In this document: positions 9,001-17,681 of the stretch, piece by piece
Layout of the letters: the number at the start of each line of letters is the position of its first letter
Numbering within the stretch: the first letter of the stretch is position 1
NCBI GenBank assembly: GCA_040752975.1
Contig: JBFMHF010000015.1
Coordinates: 6,438 to 70,437, forward strand
Direction: 5' to 3'
From: JADLDB01 sp040752975
GTDB taxonomy: Bacteria > Myxococcota > Myxococcia > Myxococcales > Myxococcaceae
DNA: 64,000 bases
The notes under the pieces: model-generated
Told to the model about the DNA's origin: nothing
The model's input: only the letters and a program-made list of their open reading frames with translations
The model's database searches: none
Translations under genes and position numbers: made by a program

Positions 9001-9453
9001 TCCGGCGCCGCTCCCGCGAGGCGGAGTCCTGGCGCCGGCACCTCTTCAAGCGCTGCCGGGCAGGTCCTCACCAGCGACCGGCTCCCGAGGACGGCGACGT
9101 CCACCCGCCCCACACGTCCTGCGCCAGCGCCGCTCCGAGGCGGCGCAGGAGCGATGGGCTCAGCCGAGGCGAAGGGCGGCGCGACCCTCCCAAGGTGTCG
9201 CCCCCGGCTTGCGCTCGCGCGCGGACGGAGCTCCGCTGTGGACAGCCTGAGAGGCGGAACGTGCACACCGCCCATCAGCCCCAGGGCTCGCGCTCGGCCC
9301 CGCACGACAGCCTCCCGATCGACCTCCACCGGGACGGTGACAGTGAAGCCCCGCCTGGCGCGTGCCCTCTGAGGCTCCGGGACTTCGTCACCCGGCAGAG
9401 ACGGGGCGAACGCGGCCCGGCGCCCGGCGCGCTGCGCGTTAAACTGGCTCGCC
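9001..9453. other. Gene-poor 453-bp gap between uppP and the Nudix gene
   Basis: No convincing gene; the short open frames here have no coding bias. The only clear structure is a hairpin whose arms CCTGCGCC (9118-9125) and GGCGCAGG (9142-9149) pair perfectly. It has no T tract, so it may be a processing or transcript-protecting stem rather than a classic terminator. Confidence 0.5.
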
Positions 9454-10047
9454 GTGGAGGCCCTCTCAGCCACCAGCCGGGACGAAGGGCGCGACTTCTT
9501 CGAGCGCCTCCGCACCCGTCTGCGCACCGTGCCGTCGAAGACGCTCGAGGCCCCCGGTCTGTCGCTGAGGGAAGCCGCGGTGCTGGCGCCGCTCTTCTGG
9601 CGCGGTGGAGAGCCGTGGACGTACCTCACGCAGCGGCCGATGACGCTGCGCAAGCACCCGGGGCAGATCTCCTTCCCCGGCGGGGGGCGGGACCAGGCCG
9701 ATCTCACGCCGCTGCACACCGCGCTGCGCGAGACGCACGAGGAGCTGGGGATTCCCGGGGACCGCGTGGACGTGCTGGGCATGCTGGGCGCGATGCCCAC
9801 CATCACCGCCTACTGGGTGACGCCCTTCGTCGGGGTCGTACCCGCCGACGTGCCCCTCGCGCCCAACCCGGTGGAGATTGAAGCGGTGCTGGAGGCCCCG
9901 CTGTGGCGACTGCGCCGGGAGAAGCGTCGGTTGTACGAGGCCGAGCGCGATGCCTTCGTGTGGGACGAAGGACGCCACGTGGTGTGGGGTGCCACCTGGC
10001 GCATGCTGAATCAGCTGCTCGAGCACGTGGAGGCCATCGGCCGCTGA
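9454..10047 (+). CDS. Nudix hydrolase, CoA-pyrophosphatase (NudL) type
   Basis: A 197-aa enzyme. The Nudix box is visible at about 75-100: FPGGG, then Asp83 and ALRETHEELGI, with the metal-binding Glu residues in REtxEE. The preceding RKHPGQISFPGG segment is characteristic of the CoA-pyrophosphatase subgroup, which cleaves coenzyme A or its oxidised or acylated forms to 4'-phosphopantetheine and 3',5'-ADP. The start is the GTG at 9454. The next gene begins 17 bp after the stop. Confidence 0.88.
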   Translation: MEALSATSRDEGRDFFERLRTRLRTVPSKTLEAPGLSLREAAVLAPLFWRGGEPWTYLTQRPMTLRKHPGQISFPGGGRDQADLTPLHTALRETHEELGIPGDRVDVLGMLGAMPTITAYWVTPFVGVVPADVPLAPNPVEIEAVLEAPLWRLRREKRRLYEAERDAFVWDEGRHVVWGATWRMLNQLLEHVEAIGR

Positions 10048-10063
10048 CGAGGCTGTCCGACGC

Positions 10064-12730
10064 GTGGGTCGGCAGGTCCTCTTTGTGCTCAACTGGTTCC
10101 GCTTCGCGGGGGGGCGTACCGTGCGACACGCAGGCCTCATCGAACAACTCCAGCGGGCCGTCAGCGAGCAGTGTGTCCGCGTGACGGTGCTGCACTCGCC
10201 GCGCGGCCTCGGGCGCACCTGGACACTGGGCGCCTTCGCCGAGGAGCTGGGCGGCCGCGGCGAGCGCGTCGACGTGGTGGACGCGCAGCGCTTCGGCGTG
10301 GTGGAGGGCGGCTGCCTCGACGCGCTGCTGCGCCTGCGCCTCGGCCTGGCCCCGGACGCCCCTTCCGAAGCGGTGCGCGTGGCGCTGGATGCGAGGGCCG
10401 CGGAGCTCGACCCTCTCTCGCGCGAGTTCCTCGCCTTCGTCCTCGGCGCCGAGGAGGCCACCTTCGAGACGTCCCGCCTCGACCCTGCCGCGCGTTGGGA
10501 AGGCGCGGTGGCCGAGCTGGCCCGCTTCCTCACCTCGGGCGCTGGGCCCTGGGTGTGGTGCCTCGACGACGCCTCCTTCGTCGACACCCGCACCATCCAG
10601 GTCCTGGAGCTGCTGGGGCAAACCTTCGGCGCGCCGGGGCTGGTGGTGCTGGCCGCCGCCGAGGAGGAGCTGGCGGGCCTCGAGGTGAAGCTGAAGGCCC
10701 TCATCGCGGCCGATCGCTGCAACCGGGTGACGCTGCCGCTCCCGTCGCTGGAAGGCCTGGCCCAGGACTTCTCGCAGCCCATCGTCGCCGCGGCGCGCGG
10801 TGTGCCGCTGACGGCGGCCCTCCTGAAGGCCGCCGCGGCGCCGCCCGTGGCCTCCACGCTGGAGTCGGCGGTGCGGGCGGTGGTGGCGGGCCTGACCGAC
10901 CTCGAGCGCGCGGCGCTGGACGTGGTGTGCGTGGCGGGTGGGAGGCTCCCGGAGAGCGCCCTCGACGCCACGCTGGGCGGCTTCTTTGCCCAGGCCGCTG
11001 AAGCGCTCGAGCACAAGCGGCTGTGCGGGCGGGGGGCCACCCGGCGCTTCCCGGGCACACGCGAGCTCTTCGTCCGCCACGGCTGGCTGGTGGAAGAGCG
11101 TCGTGCCGCCAGCGCGAGGGCCTCTCGCGGGTGGTTGGGTACGCTCGGCGTGTGGGCGGAGAACGAGCTCAAGCGCGAGGGCGTGCGGCACGAGCACCTG
11201 TCGCTGGTGCTCCCCCTCCTCATTCGGTCGGCCGAGGCGATGGGCGACTCCGAGCGCGCCAGCCTGGCGCTCGAACTCTGGCACCGGGCCGATCGCGTGC
11301 CCGAAGCGCTGACGCGTGCGGCGGCGGGGGCTCGAGGAGTCCGGCGGCTGGTGCTGGCGCGGCGCGCGGTGGAAGACCGGGCCTTCCGCGGTGAAGTCGC
11401 GCAAGCGGTGGCCGACGCCGCCGCCGCGGTGCGGGCCGTGCCTCAGGGCGCCACCACGCCTCCGCCGGGGTGGGCCGAGCTCCTCTTCCAGGGCGTGGAA
11501 GACGAGCTCGAGCGGTGGGATCGCCTCACGCTGGACGAGGCGTCGGTGAGCGTGGAGCTGGCCCGCGCGGAGGCCCTCTCTCAGCTCGGTCGCGCCAACG
11601 AGACGTTGCAGGCCTTTCAGGGCGTGGAAGCGCGCCTCTCGCGCCTCCCCAACGCCACCGGCACCGACGCGCTGTGGTTGCGCTGGGCGCGCACCTGGTC
11701 GTGGTTCCAGGCCGAGATGCTCGCCGATGGTCCGGCGGCGCGCGCGGTGTGTGAGCGCGTGCGCAAGGCGGTGTCGCCCGACTCGATGGCGAGGTCCTTT
11801 CACGCCCCCGGCTTCCTGCGCGCAGAGCAGATCGCCCACTCGCGCGGTGGAGATCCCGCCCGGGCCGAGGCGCTGGCCGACGAGCTCATCCTGGTCTCGC
11901 GCCAGCGCGGCTCCCAGCGCGAGGAGTGCGTCGCGTGGAACGCGCGGGCGCTGCTGCACCTGCGCGAGGGCGAGCTGGCGAAGGCCCGTTCCGGCTTCGA
12001 GCGCTCGCTGGACCTCGCGCGGAAGGTGGGCTTCCGACGGCGCGAGGCCATCGCGCTCCACAACCTGGGGCTGACGCTGTGCCGGCTGGGAGAGTACGGG
12101 GCGTCGCTGGCCTGTCAGGAGCGCTACCTCGCCCTCTCGGAGCGGATCGGCAACTTCGTGGCGCGGGCCTACGCGCCGGCGGCGATGGCGCAGGTCATGG
12201 TGCAGCAACACGAGGTGGCGCGCGCCGAGGAGCACCTCTCGCTGGCACGGAAGGCCGCGGAGGAGAACGGCTGGCCTGGCCTCGTGGCGTGGACGCGGCA
12301 CCTCTCGGGGCTCCTCAAGCTGGGCCGGCACTGCGAGAAGCGGGACACGCTGCAGCTGTCCCTCGCGCGCGCCGACTTCATGGCCTGCCTCGACCTGCTG
12401 GAGGATCGCAAGGCCGGTTGGTCCGAGGAGCTCGCGCCGGCCGAGGTGGCGAGCTGCCTGGTGCTGTCGTGGCTGCTCGCGAACAACGAAGCCAGCGCGC
12501 GCGCGGCGCTGCCCCGGGCCGAGCGCCTCGCGGACGAGAGCCCCGTGTCCGCGCGCTTCGTGTCCGCGGTGCGGGACGTGCTGGACGCGAAGGAGCCCAC
12601 CGAGGCCCTGGACTGGTTCGAACAACATGGCCACGCCCGGGAGCGGGAGCTGTGGCGGCGCTTCCTCCCGGCGCTGCAACTGGAGCGACGGCGGGCCCTC
12701 AAGGCGCAGCAGGAGCAACGCCCGGCGTGA
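10064..12730 (+). CDS. Large STAND/AAA-like protein with degenerate P-loop and C-terminal TPR region
   Basis: An 888-aa protein. Residues 40-60 look like a nucleotide-binding loop but read SPRGLGRTW, with Arg in place of the Walker A Lys. A Walker B-like segment WVWCLDDASF follows at about 163-172, so the N-terminal half resembles an ATPase module that may have lost binding. From about 540 onwards there are TPR-like helical pairs, as in MalT/AfsR-type signalling proteins. No DNA-binding domain or membrane segment is seen. The GTG at 10121 is an equally good start. It follows the Nudix gene closely. A scaffold or sensor role is inferred. Confidence 0.7.
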   Translation: MGRQVLFVLNWFRFAGGRTVRHAGLIEQLQRAVSEQCVRVTVLHSPRGLGRTWTLGAFAEELGGRGERVDVVDAQRFGVVEGGCLDALLRLRLGLAPDAPSEAVRVALDARAAELDPLSREFLAFVLGAEEATFETSRLDPAARWEGAVAELARFLTSGAGPWVWCLDDASFVDTRTIQVLELLGQTFGAPGLVVLAAAEEELAGLEVKLKALIAADRCNRVTLPLPSLEGLAQDFSQPIVAAARGVPLTAALLKAAAAPPVASTLESAVRAVVAGLTDLERAALDVVCVAGGRLPESALDATLGGFFAQAAEALEHKRLCGRGATRRFPGTRELFVRHGWLVEERRAASARASRGWLGTLGVWAENELKREGVRHEHLSLVLPLLIRSAEAMGDSERASLALELWHRADRVPEALTRAAAGARGVRRLVLARRAVEDRAFRGEVAQAVADAAAAVRAVPQGATTPPPGWAELLFQGVEDELERWDRLTLDEASVSVELARAEALSQLGRANETLQAFQGVEARLSRLPNATGTDALWLRWARTWSWFQAEMLADGPAARAVCERVRKAVSPDSMARSFHAPGFLRAEQIAHSRGGDPARAEALADELILVSRQRGSQREECVAWNARALLHLREGELAKARSGFERSLDLARKVGFRRREAIALHNLGLTLCRLGEYGASLACQERYLALSERIGNFVARAYAPAAMAQVMVQQHEVARAEEHLSLARKAAEENGWPGLVAWTRHLSGLLKLGRHCEKRDTLQLSLARADFMACLDLLEDRKAGWSEELAPAEVASCLVLSWLLANNEASARAALPRAERLADESPVSARFVSAVRDVLDAKEPTEALDWFEQHGHARERELWRRFLPALQLERRRALKAQQEQRPA

Positions 12731-12790
12731 ACCCTGGTGACGGCAAACCGCGCTCCTTCGGCGCCCGTGTCCGCTACCATGCGCCCCGCC

Positions 12791-14179
12791 ATGACTGACT
12801 TCGACCTGGTGGTGATCGGCGGGGGGGCCGCCGGCGAGAAGGGCGCGGTGCAGGCGGCCTGGTTCGGCAAGAAGGTGGCCCTGGTGGAGCGTGAGAGCGC
12901 ACTGGGCGGCGCGATGGTGAACACGGGCACGCTGCCGTCGAAGACGCTGCGCGAGTCGGCGCTGTACCTCTCCGGCTTCCGGCAGCGCGGGCTACACGGC
13001 GTGGAGATGAGGCTCTCCCGCGAGGCGACGGTGGACGACCTCCTGCACCGCCTCGAGCGGGTTGCGACTCGCGAGCAGCAGCGCATCGCCGCCAACCTCG
13101 AGCGTCACGGCGTGCAGCGCTTCCACGGGACGGCGCGCTTCCTCGACGCGCACACCCTCGCCGTCTCGGGGCCGCAAGGAGAGGTCCGCGTCGGCGGCCG
13201 GCACATTCTCATCGCGACGGGCAGCACGCCCCACCGGCCGGCGGCGTTCCCCTTCGAGCACCCGCACGTCTACGACTCGGACGAAATCGTCCGCGTGCAC
13301 ACCATTCCCCGCACGATGCTGGTCATCGGCGGCGGCGTCATCGGCTGCGAGTACGCGTGCCTCTTCGCGGCGCTGGGCACCAGGGTGACGGTGGTGGAGT
13401 CGAGGCCCGGCATCCTCGGCTTCCTCGACGCAGAGGTGGTGGGGTGGCTCACGGAAAGAATGCGTGCGCTGGGCGTCGAGTTCAGGATGCCCGCCCAGGT
13501 GGCCCGCTGCGAGGCGCCGGCCGGGGGCGTGGCGGTGACGCTGGATGACGGCCAGCGGCTCGAAGCCGACCTGGTGCTGGTGTGCGCGGGGCGGGAAGCC
13601 AACACCGCGAAGCTGAACCTCGAGGCGGCCGGCCTCAGCCCCGGCAAGCGCGGGCAGCTGGAGGTCGACGCACAGTTCCGCACGAAGGTGCCGCACATCG
13701 CCGCGGTGGGCGACGTCATCGGCTTCCCGGCGTTGGCGTCCACGTCGATGGAGCAGGCGCGGGTGGCCGTCGTCCACTTCTTCGACCTCAAGTACAAGAC
13801 GGCCCTGGCGCCCATCTTCCCGTACGGGCTCTTCACCATCCCGGAGGTGTCGATGGTGGGCGAGACGGAAGAGTCCCTCACCAGGGCGCAGGTGCCCTAC
13901 GTGAAGGGCGTGGCCGACCTCGAGCAGAACGCGCGTGGCGTGATGACCGGCGAGACGGGCAAGCTGAAGCTGCTCTTCCGCCGCGAGGACCTGAAGCTGG
14001 TGGGTGTGCACTGCATCGCCGAGGGCGCGACCGAATTGGTCCACGTGGGGATGATGGCGATGCTCGGCGGCGCGAAGGCCGACGCCTTCATCGACGCCTG
14101 CTTCAACTACCCGACGCTGTCCGAGGCCTACAAGTACGCCACCTACGACGCGCTCGGCCGCCGGGCGAAGGGGCTGTGA
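12791..14179 (+). CDS. sthA: Soluble pyridine nucleotide transhydrogenase (SthA family)
   Basis: A 462-aa flavoprotein: an N-terminal FAD fold with VIGGGAAGE (8-16), an NAD(P) fold with VIGGGVIGCEYA near 177-188, AVGDVIG near 305, and a C-terminal dimerisation domain with FNYPTLSEAYKYA. The disulfide CxxxxC of lipoamide or mercuric reductases is replaced by VNTGTLPSKTL, as in SthA, which transfers hydride between NADPH and NAD+. It should help balance the two nucleotide pools. The ATG at 12791 is used because the fold begins immediately after it; another ATG lies at 12779. The HD-hydrolase gene starts two bases after the stop. Confidence 0.9.
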   Translation: MTDFDLVVIGGGAAGEKGAVQAAWFGKKVALVERESALGGAMVNTGTLPSKTLRESALYLSGFRQRGLHGVEMRLSREATVDDLLHRLERVATREQQRIAANLERHGVQRFHGTARFLDAHTLAVSGPQGEVRVGGRHILIATGSTPHRPAAFPFEHPHVYDSDEIVRVHTIPRTMLVIGGGVIGCEYACLFAALGTRVTVVESRPGILGFLDAEVVGWLTERMRALGVEFRMPAQVARCEAPAGGVAVTLDDGQRLEADLVLVCAGREANTAKLNLEAAGLSPGKRGQLEVDAQFRTKVPHIAAVGDVIGFPALASTSMEQARVAVVHFFDLKYKTALAPIFPYGLFTIPEVSMVGETEESLTRAQVPYVKGVADLEQNARGVMTGETGKLKLLFRREDLKLVGVHCIAEGATELVHVGMMAMLGGAKADAFIDACFNYPTLSEAYKYATYDALGRRAKGL

Positions 14180-14180
14180 G

Positions 14181-14732
14181 ATGTGGAACGCCGACCTCTT
14201 TGCCCGCGCGCTGGACTTCGCGGCGCGTGCCCATGGTGAGCAGAAGGTGCCCGGCACGGGCTTCCCCTACGTCACGCACGTCACCAAGGTGGCGCTCGAG
14301 GCCCTGCGCGCCTGTGCGGATGATCGCTCCCTCGACGCGGATCTCGCGATGGCCTGCGGGCTGCTGCACGACTCGATGGAAGACGCCGGCGTGACGCGCG
14401 CGGTGCTCGAAGCCGAGTTCGGCGCCGCCGTGGCGGCCGGCGTGCAGGCGCTGACCAAGGACGCCACGCTGCCCAGGGAGAAGCAGATGGGGGACAGCCT
14501 CGCGCGCATCCAGGCGCAGCCGCGCGAGGTGTGGGTGGTGAAGCTGGCCGATCGCATCACCAACCTCGAAGAGCCCCCGCACTACTGGAGCGTCGAGAAG
14601 CGCCGGAAGTACCGCGCCGAGGCGCTGGAGATCCACGCCGCGCTGGCGACGGCGCACGAAGGCCTGGGCGCCCGGCTCCTCGCGCGGGCCGAGGCCTACC
14701 TGCGCTTCTGCGGAGCGCCGGGGAATGGCTGA
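14181..14732 (+). CDS. HD-domain phosphohydrolase (SpoT/Mesh1-like)
   Basis: A 183-aa protein consisting of one HD domain. Metal ligands are visible as His33 (YVTHVTKVA), His63-Asp64 (LLHDSMED) and a later Asp in VKLADRITNL, matching the hydrolase half of RelA/SpoT and the small alarmone hydrolase Mesh1. There is no synthetase, TGS or ACT domain. A plausible substrate is (p)ppGpp or a related nucleotide, but the fold alone does not prove it. The start is two bases after the sthA stop, and the end overlaps the downstream membrane kinase gene by 8 bp, so the products may work together. Confidence 0.85.
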   Translation: MWNADLFARALDFAARAHGEQKVPGTGFPYVTHVTKVALEALRACADDRSLDADLAMACGLLHDSMEDAGVTRAVLEAEFGAAVAAGVQALTKDATLPREKQMGDSLARIQAQPREVWVVKLADRITNLEEPPHYWSVEKRRKYRAEALEIHAALATAHEGLGARLLARAEAYLRFCGAPGNG

Positions 14733-16800
14733 GGGCGCCCACGCGCTGCAGGTGCGCGCGCCGGGGAGGACGACGGCGCGCACGGCGGCCGCGTGGCGCC
14801 GGCTGCTGGCCGGAGTCCTCCTCGCGCTGGTGGCGCTCGACGCAGCCGCCGCGGTGCTGGTGCACGCGCAGTTGGATCGCACCATCCGCGCGCGCGGGAA
14901 GAGCGCGATGGAGACGCTGATGGCCGCCGAGGCGGCGTCATCAGAGGCCTGGTTCCGGGGTCGGCGCGCCACGCTGGACGGCCTGCGGCTGGACGGGGAG
15001 GCGATGGCCGCGGCGCGCGAGGTGCTGGTGGCGCCCGGCGACGCCGAGGCGGTGACGCGGCTGCGGGCGGCCGCCGCGCGCCGGGACATCGAGGCCGAGG
15101 CGCTGGCGGTGGTGGGCCGTGACGGGCGCGTGGCGCTGGGTGCGCACGTCCTCGTCGCGGGTGAGCAGGCCCCGGCGGACGTGGCGAAGCGGCTCGCCGA
15201 GGCGCCGGTCGATCGCGCTTCGGTGGTGCTGCCCTTCGCGCTCCCGGGCGCCGGCAAGCATGGCCTCGACGTGGTGCCCGTGAAGGACGGTGACGCGCTG
15301 GTGGGCTGGTTGGTGCGCCCCGTCGACGTGGCGGAGTTCCTCGCCGGGCCCTTTCGCGGCGCCACGCTGCTCAAGTCGGGCGAGCTGTACGCCTTCAACC
15401 GCGAGGGGGTGATGCTCAGCGAGAGCCGCTTCCCCGGCGAACTGCGTCAGGCGGGTCTCCTGGGGCCGGACGGGGCGACGACGGTGCTGGAGGTGGAGCT
15501 GCGCGATCCCGGCGTGCAGCTCTCGACGGGGCAGCGCCCGCAAGAACTCCGGCGCAACCTGCCTTTCACCCGCCCGGTGCAGGCGGCGCTCTCCGGCCAG
15601 GACGGAGAGGACTTCGTCGGCTTCCGCGACTACCGCGGCGTGCGCTGCTTCGCCGTGTGGCGTTGGATGCGCGACGACGGCTACGGGCTGGTGCTGGAAG
15701 TGGACGAGGCGGAGGCGCTGGAGCCGGTGCGCCTCCTGCGCCCGCTGCTGCTGGGGCTGGTCATCGTGGTGGGCGTGGTGTTGATGGGGGCGGCGTGGCT
15801 CTTCCTGGCGTGGTGGAGAGCCGAGCGTCGCGCGCGCACGCTGGGTGACGAGGCGGCGCAGCTGGGCCAGTACCAGCTGGTGAGGAAGCTGGGCGAGGGC
15901 GGCATGGGCGTGGTGTACGAGGCGCGGCACGCGCTGCTGCATCGCCCGGCGGCCCTCAAGCTGATGCAGCCGGGCACCTTCACCGTCGAGCAGGCGGCGC
16001 GCTTCGAGCGCGAGGTGCAGGTGACGGCAGCGCTGGCGCACCCCAACACCGTCTCCATCTTCGACTACGGAAAATCCGACGACGGCACCTTCTATTACGT
16101 GATGGAGCTGCTCGAAGGCTGCGACCTCGAGCGGCTGGTGCATGCCACCGGGCCGATGCCAGCCGGGCGGGTGGCGCACGTCTTGAGGCAGGTGTGTGGC
16201 TCGCTGGCCGAGGCGCACCTCCACGGCCTGGTGCACCGCGACGTGAAGCCCGCCAACGTGTACCTGACGGCGCGCGCGGGCGTCTTCGACGTGGTGAAGC
16301 TGCTCGACTTCGGGCTGGTGAAGACGGACAATGCAAAGGCCGCGGGGCTGACGAAGACGCAGCTCATCATGGGCACGCCTTTGTACATGGCGCCCGAGTT
16401 GTTCGAGGGCGCGGAGCACGCCTCTGTGGCGAGCGACGTCTACGCGGTGGGCGCGGTGGCCTTCTGGCTGCTGACGGGTCGGCCCGTCTTCGACGACACG
16501 AAGCCGCTGCCGGACCTGATGATGGAACACCGCGCCTCGATTCCGCCCGTGCCCTCGAAGTCCCTCGGGCAGCCGGTGGACGCCGCGCTCGAGCGCTTCA
16601 TCGCCTCGTGCCTGGCGAAGCGGCCGGGCGATCGTCCCGCATCCATGGAAGCACTGCTGGCGATGCTGGACGAGGTGACTGAGACGTGGCGCGCCGCCGA
16701 CGCGAGGGCCTGGTGGCTCGCGCACGGGGCGGCGCTGGGCGTGCGCGTCGGGGCTGCAGAGTCCACTCCGACGGTGCGTCCGCCGGGCGCGCCGGGGTGA
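14725..16800 (+). CDS. Transmembrane Ser/Thr protein kinase with extracytoplasmic sensor domain
   Basis: A 691-aa protein with a reversed receptor layout: short cytoplasmic N-terminus, membrane helix about 27-47, a periplasmic region of about 290 residues resembling a double-Cache sensor, a second helix about 338-365, then a complete eukaryotic-type kinase (about 382-650). Kinase motifs are intact: GEGGMGVVY, the ATP Lys in AALKLM, HRDVKPANV, DFGLVK and a GTPLYMAPE activation segment. It should sense an extracellular signal and phosphorylate cytoplasmic Ser/Thr residues. The start overlaps the HD-hydrolase gene by 8 bp, pointing to coupled translation. Confidence 0.9.
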   Translation: MAEGAHALQVRAPGRTTARTAAAWRRLLAGVLLALVALDAAAAVLVHAQLDRTIRARGKSAMETLMAAEAASSEAWFRGRRATLDGLRLDGEAMAAAREVLVAPGDAEAVTRLRAAAARRDIEAEALAVVGRDGRVALGAHVLVAGEQAPADVAKRLAEAPVDRASVVLPFALPGAGKHGLDVVPVKDGDALVGWLVRPVDVAEFLAGPFRGATLLKSGELYAFNREGVMLSESRFPGELRQAGLLGPDGATTVLEVELRDPGVQLSTGQRPQELRRNLPFTRPVQAALSGQDGEDFVGFRDYRGVRCFAVWRWMRDDGYGLVLEVDEAEALEPVRLLRPLLLGLVIVVGVVLMGAAWLFLAWWRAERRARTLGDEAAQLGQYQLVRKLGEGGMGVVYEARHALLHRPAALKLMQPGTFTVEQAARFEREVQVTAALAHPNTVSIFDYGKSDDGTFYYVMELLEGCDLERLVHATGPMPAGRVAHVLRQVCGSLAEAHLHGLVHRDVKPANVYLTARAGVFDVVKLLDFGLVKTDNAKAAGLTKTQLIMGTPLYMAPELFEGAEHASVASDVYAVGAVAFWLLTGRPVFDDTKPLPDLMMEHRASIPPVPSKSLGQPVDAALERFIASCLAKRPGDRPASMEALLAMLDEVTETWRAADARAWWLAHGAALGVRVGAAESTPTVRPPGAPG

Positions 16801-16848
16801 GGGGCAGGCGCCCTGCCGGCCGGGGTGCTTCTGTCTGAGGGCGTGGAG

Positions 16849-17589
16849 TCAGTACTTCAGCCCGCGCACCAGCCCGCCATCTTCGAAGCGGTTGCCGATG
16901 GTGCCGATGCGCACGCCGTACTTGCTGCCCATCGCCTCGATGGTGTGCACGCCGTCGCCCAGGCTGATGGCCACGTGGTGTCCATTGAAGAGGAGCGCGC
17001 CCGGCGTCCGCGCGGCTTCGGCCACGCTGATGCGCTGGGTGGCGCGGCGCTGATTCTGCGAGCCGTCCGGGATGCTGCCGCCGGCCTGGTGCACCGCCCA
17101 CTGCACCAGCTCCGAGCAGTCGAAGGTGTGGGGGTCCTTGTCGTCGAGCCGCACCTCGGCTCCGAAGACGTAGCGGTCGCCGTTCTGCTTGAGCGCGAGG
17201 CGCAGCATCTCGGCCGCGGTGCCGGGGCCCGTGGCGCCCGACGTCTGCACCGGGATGTCCGGGACGCCGGTGAGGTTGACGCCCGCCTGGCGCTCGTCGA
17301 AGCCCTCGCTGGTGATCTTCTGGTAGTTGCCCTTGAGGCGGTTGAACTCGGTGGCCTCGATGCTGCCGTCGGCCTTGCCGGTGAAGTGGCGCTGGTAGGC
17401 CTTGAGCGCCGCCTCCGTCCGCGGGCCGAACAGCCCGTCCAGCGGGCCGGGGTCGAAGCCCGACGCCTTCAACATCTTCTGCAGTTCCTTCACCTTCGCG
17501 CCCTTGTGGCCGATGTGAAGCCCGTTGGTCTCGGAGAGGCGGCCCGTGAAGGCCCGGTAGGTGATGCGGGAAGAGGAGATGGAAGTCAT
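16849..17589 (-). CDS. Peptidoglycan-binding NlpC/P60-like cysteine hydrolase without signal peptide
   Basis: A 246-aa protein: PG_binding_1 repeat at about 22-72 (LHIGHKGAKVKELQKMLKASG, then DGLFGPRTEAALKAYQ), linker, then an NlpC/P60-type domain with nucleophile Cys158 in FDCSELVQW and His205 in GHHVAISLG. The family cleaves stem-peptide bonds in peptidoglycan. No Sec or Tat signal is present at the chosen ATG (17589) or in the upstream extension, so it is either cytoplasmic until lysis or exported by another route. It is divergent from another peptidoglycan-binding gene at 17682. Confidence 0.85.
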   Translation of the reverse strand: MTSISSSRITYRAFTGRLSETNGLHIGHKGAKVKELQKMLKASGFDPGPLDGLFGPRTEAALKAYQRHFTGKADGSIEATEFNRLKGNYQKITSEGFDERQAGVNLTGVPDIPVQTSGATGPGTAAEMLRLALKQNGDRYVFGAEVRLDDKDPHTFDCSELVQWAVHQAGGSIPDGSQNQRRATQRISVAEAARTPGALLFNGHHVAISLGDGVHTIEAMGSKYGVRIGTIGNRFEDGGLVRGLKY

Positions 17590-17597
17590 GCCCGTAT

Positions 17598-17668
17598 TCT
17601 CGCGGGGCGAGAGAAAAAGTGTCGTGTGATGTGGGGGCGGGCGTCTCGACCCTCCCACCGCGTGGTGG
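17598..17668. promoter_or_regulatory. Shared divergent control region with two inverted repeats
   Basis: Between the divergent wall-hydrolase genes are TCTCGC-GGG-GCGAGA (17598-17612) and CCACC-GCGT-GGTGG (17655-17668). Either could be an operator coordinating the pair. Confidence 0.35.
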
Positions 17669-17681
17669 TACTTTGTCCGAC

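Noticed and set aside
9068..9268. Small minus-strand gene in the uppP-Nudix gap
   Set aside because: Arg/Ser-rich translation without codon bias, start signals or similarity.
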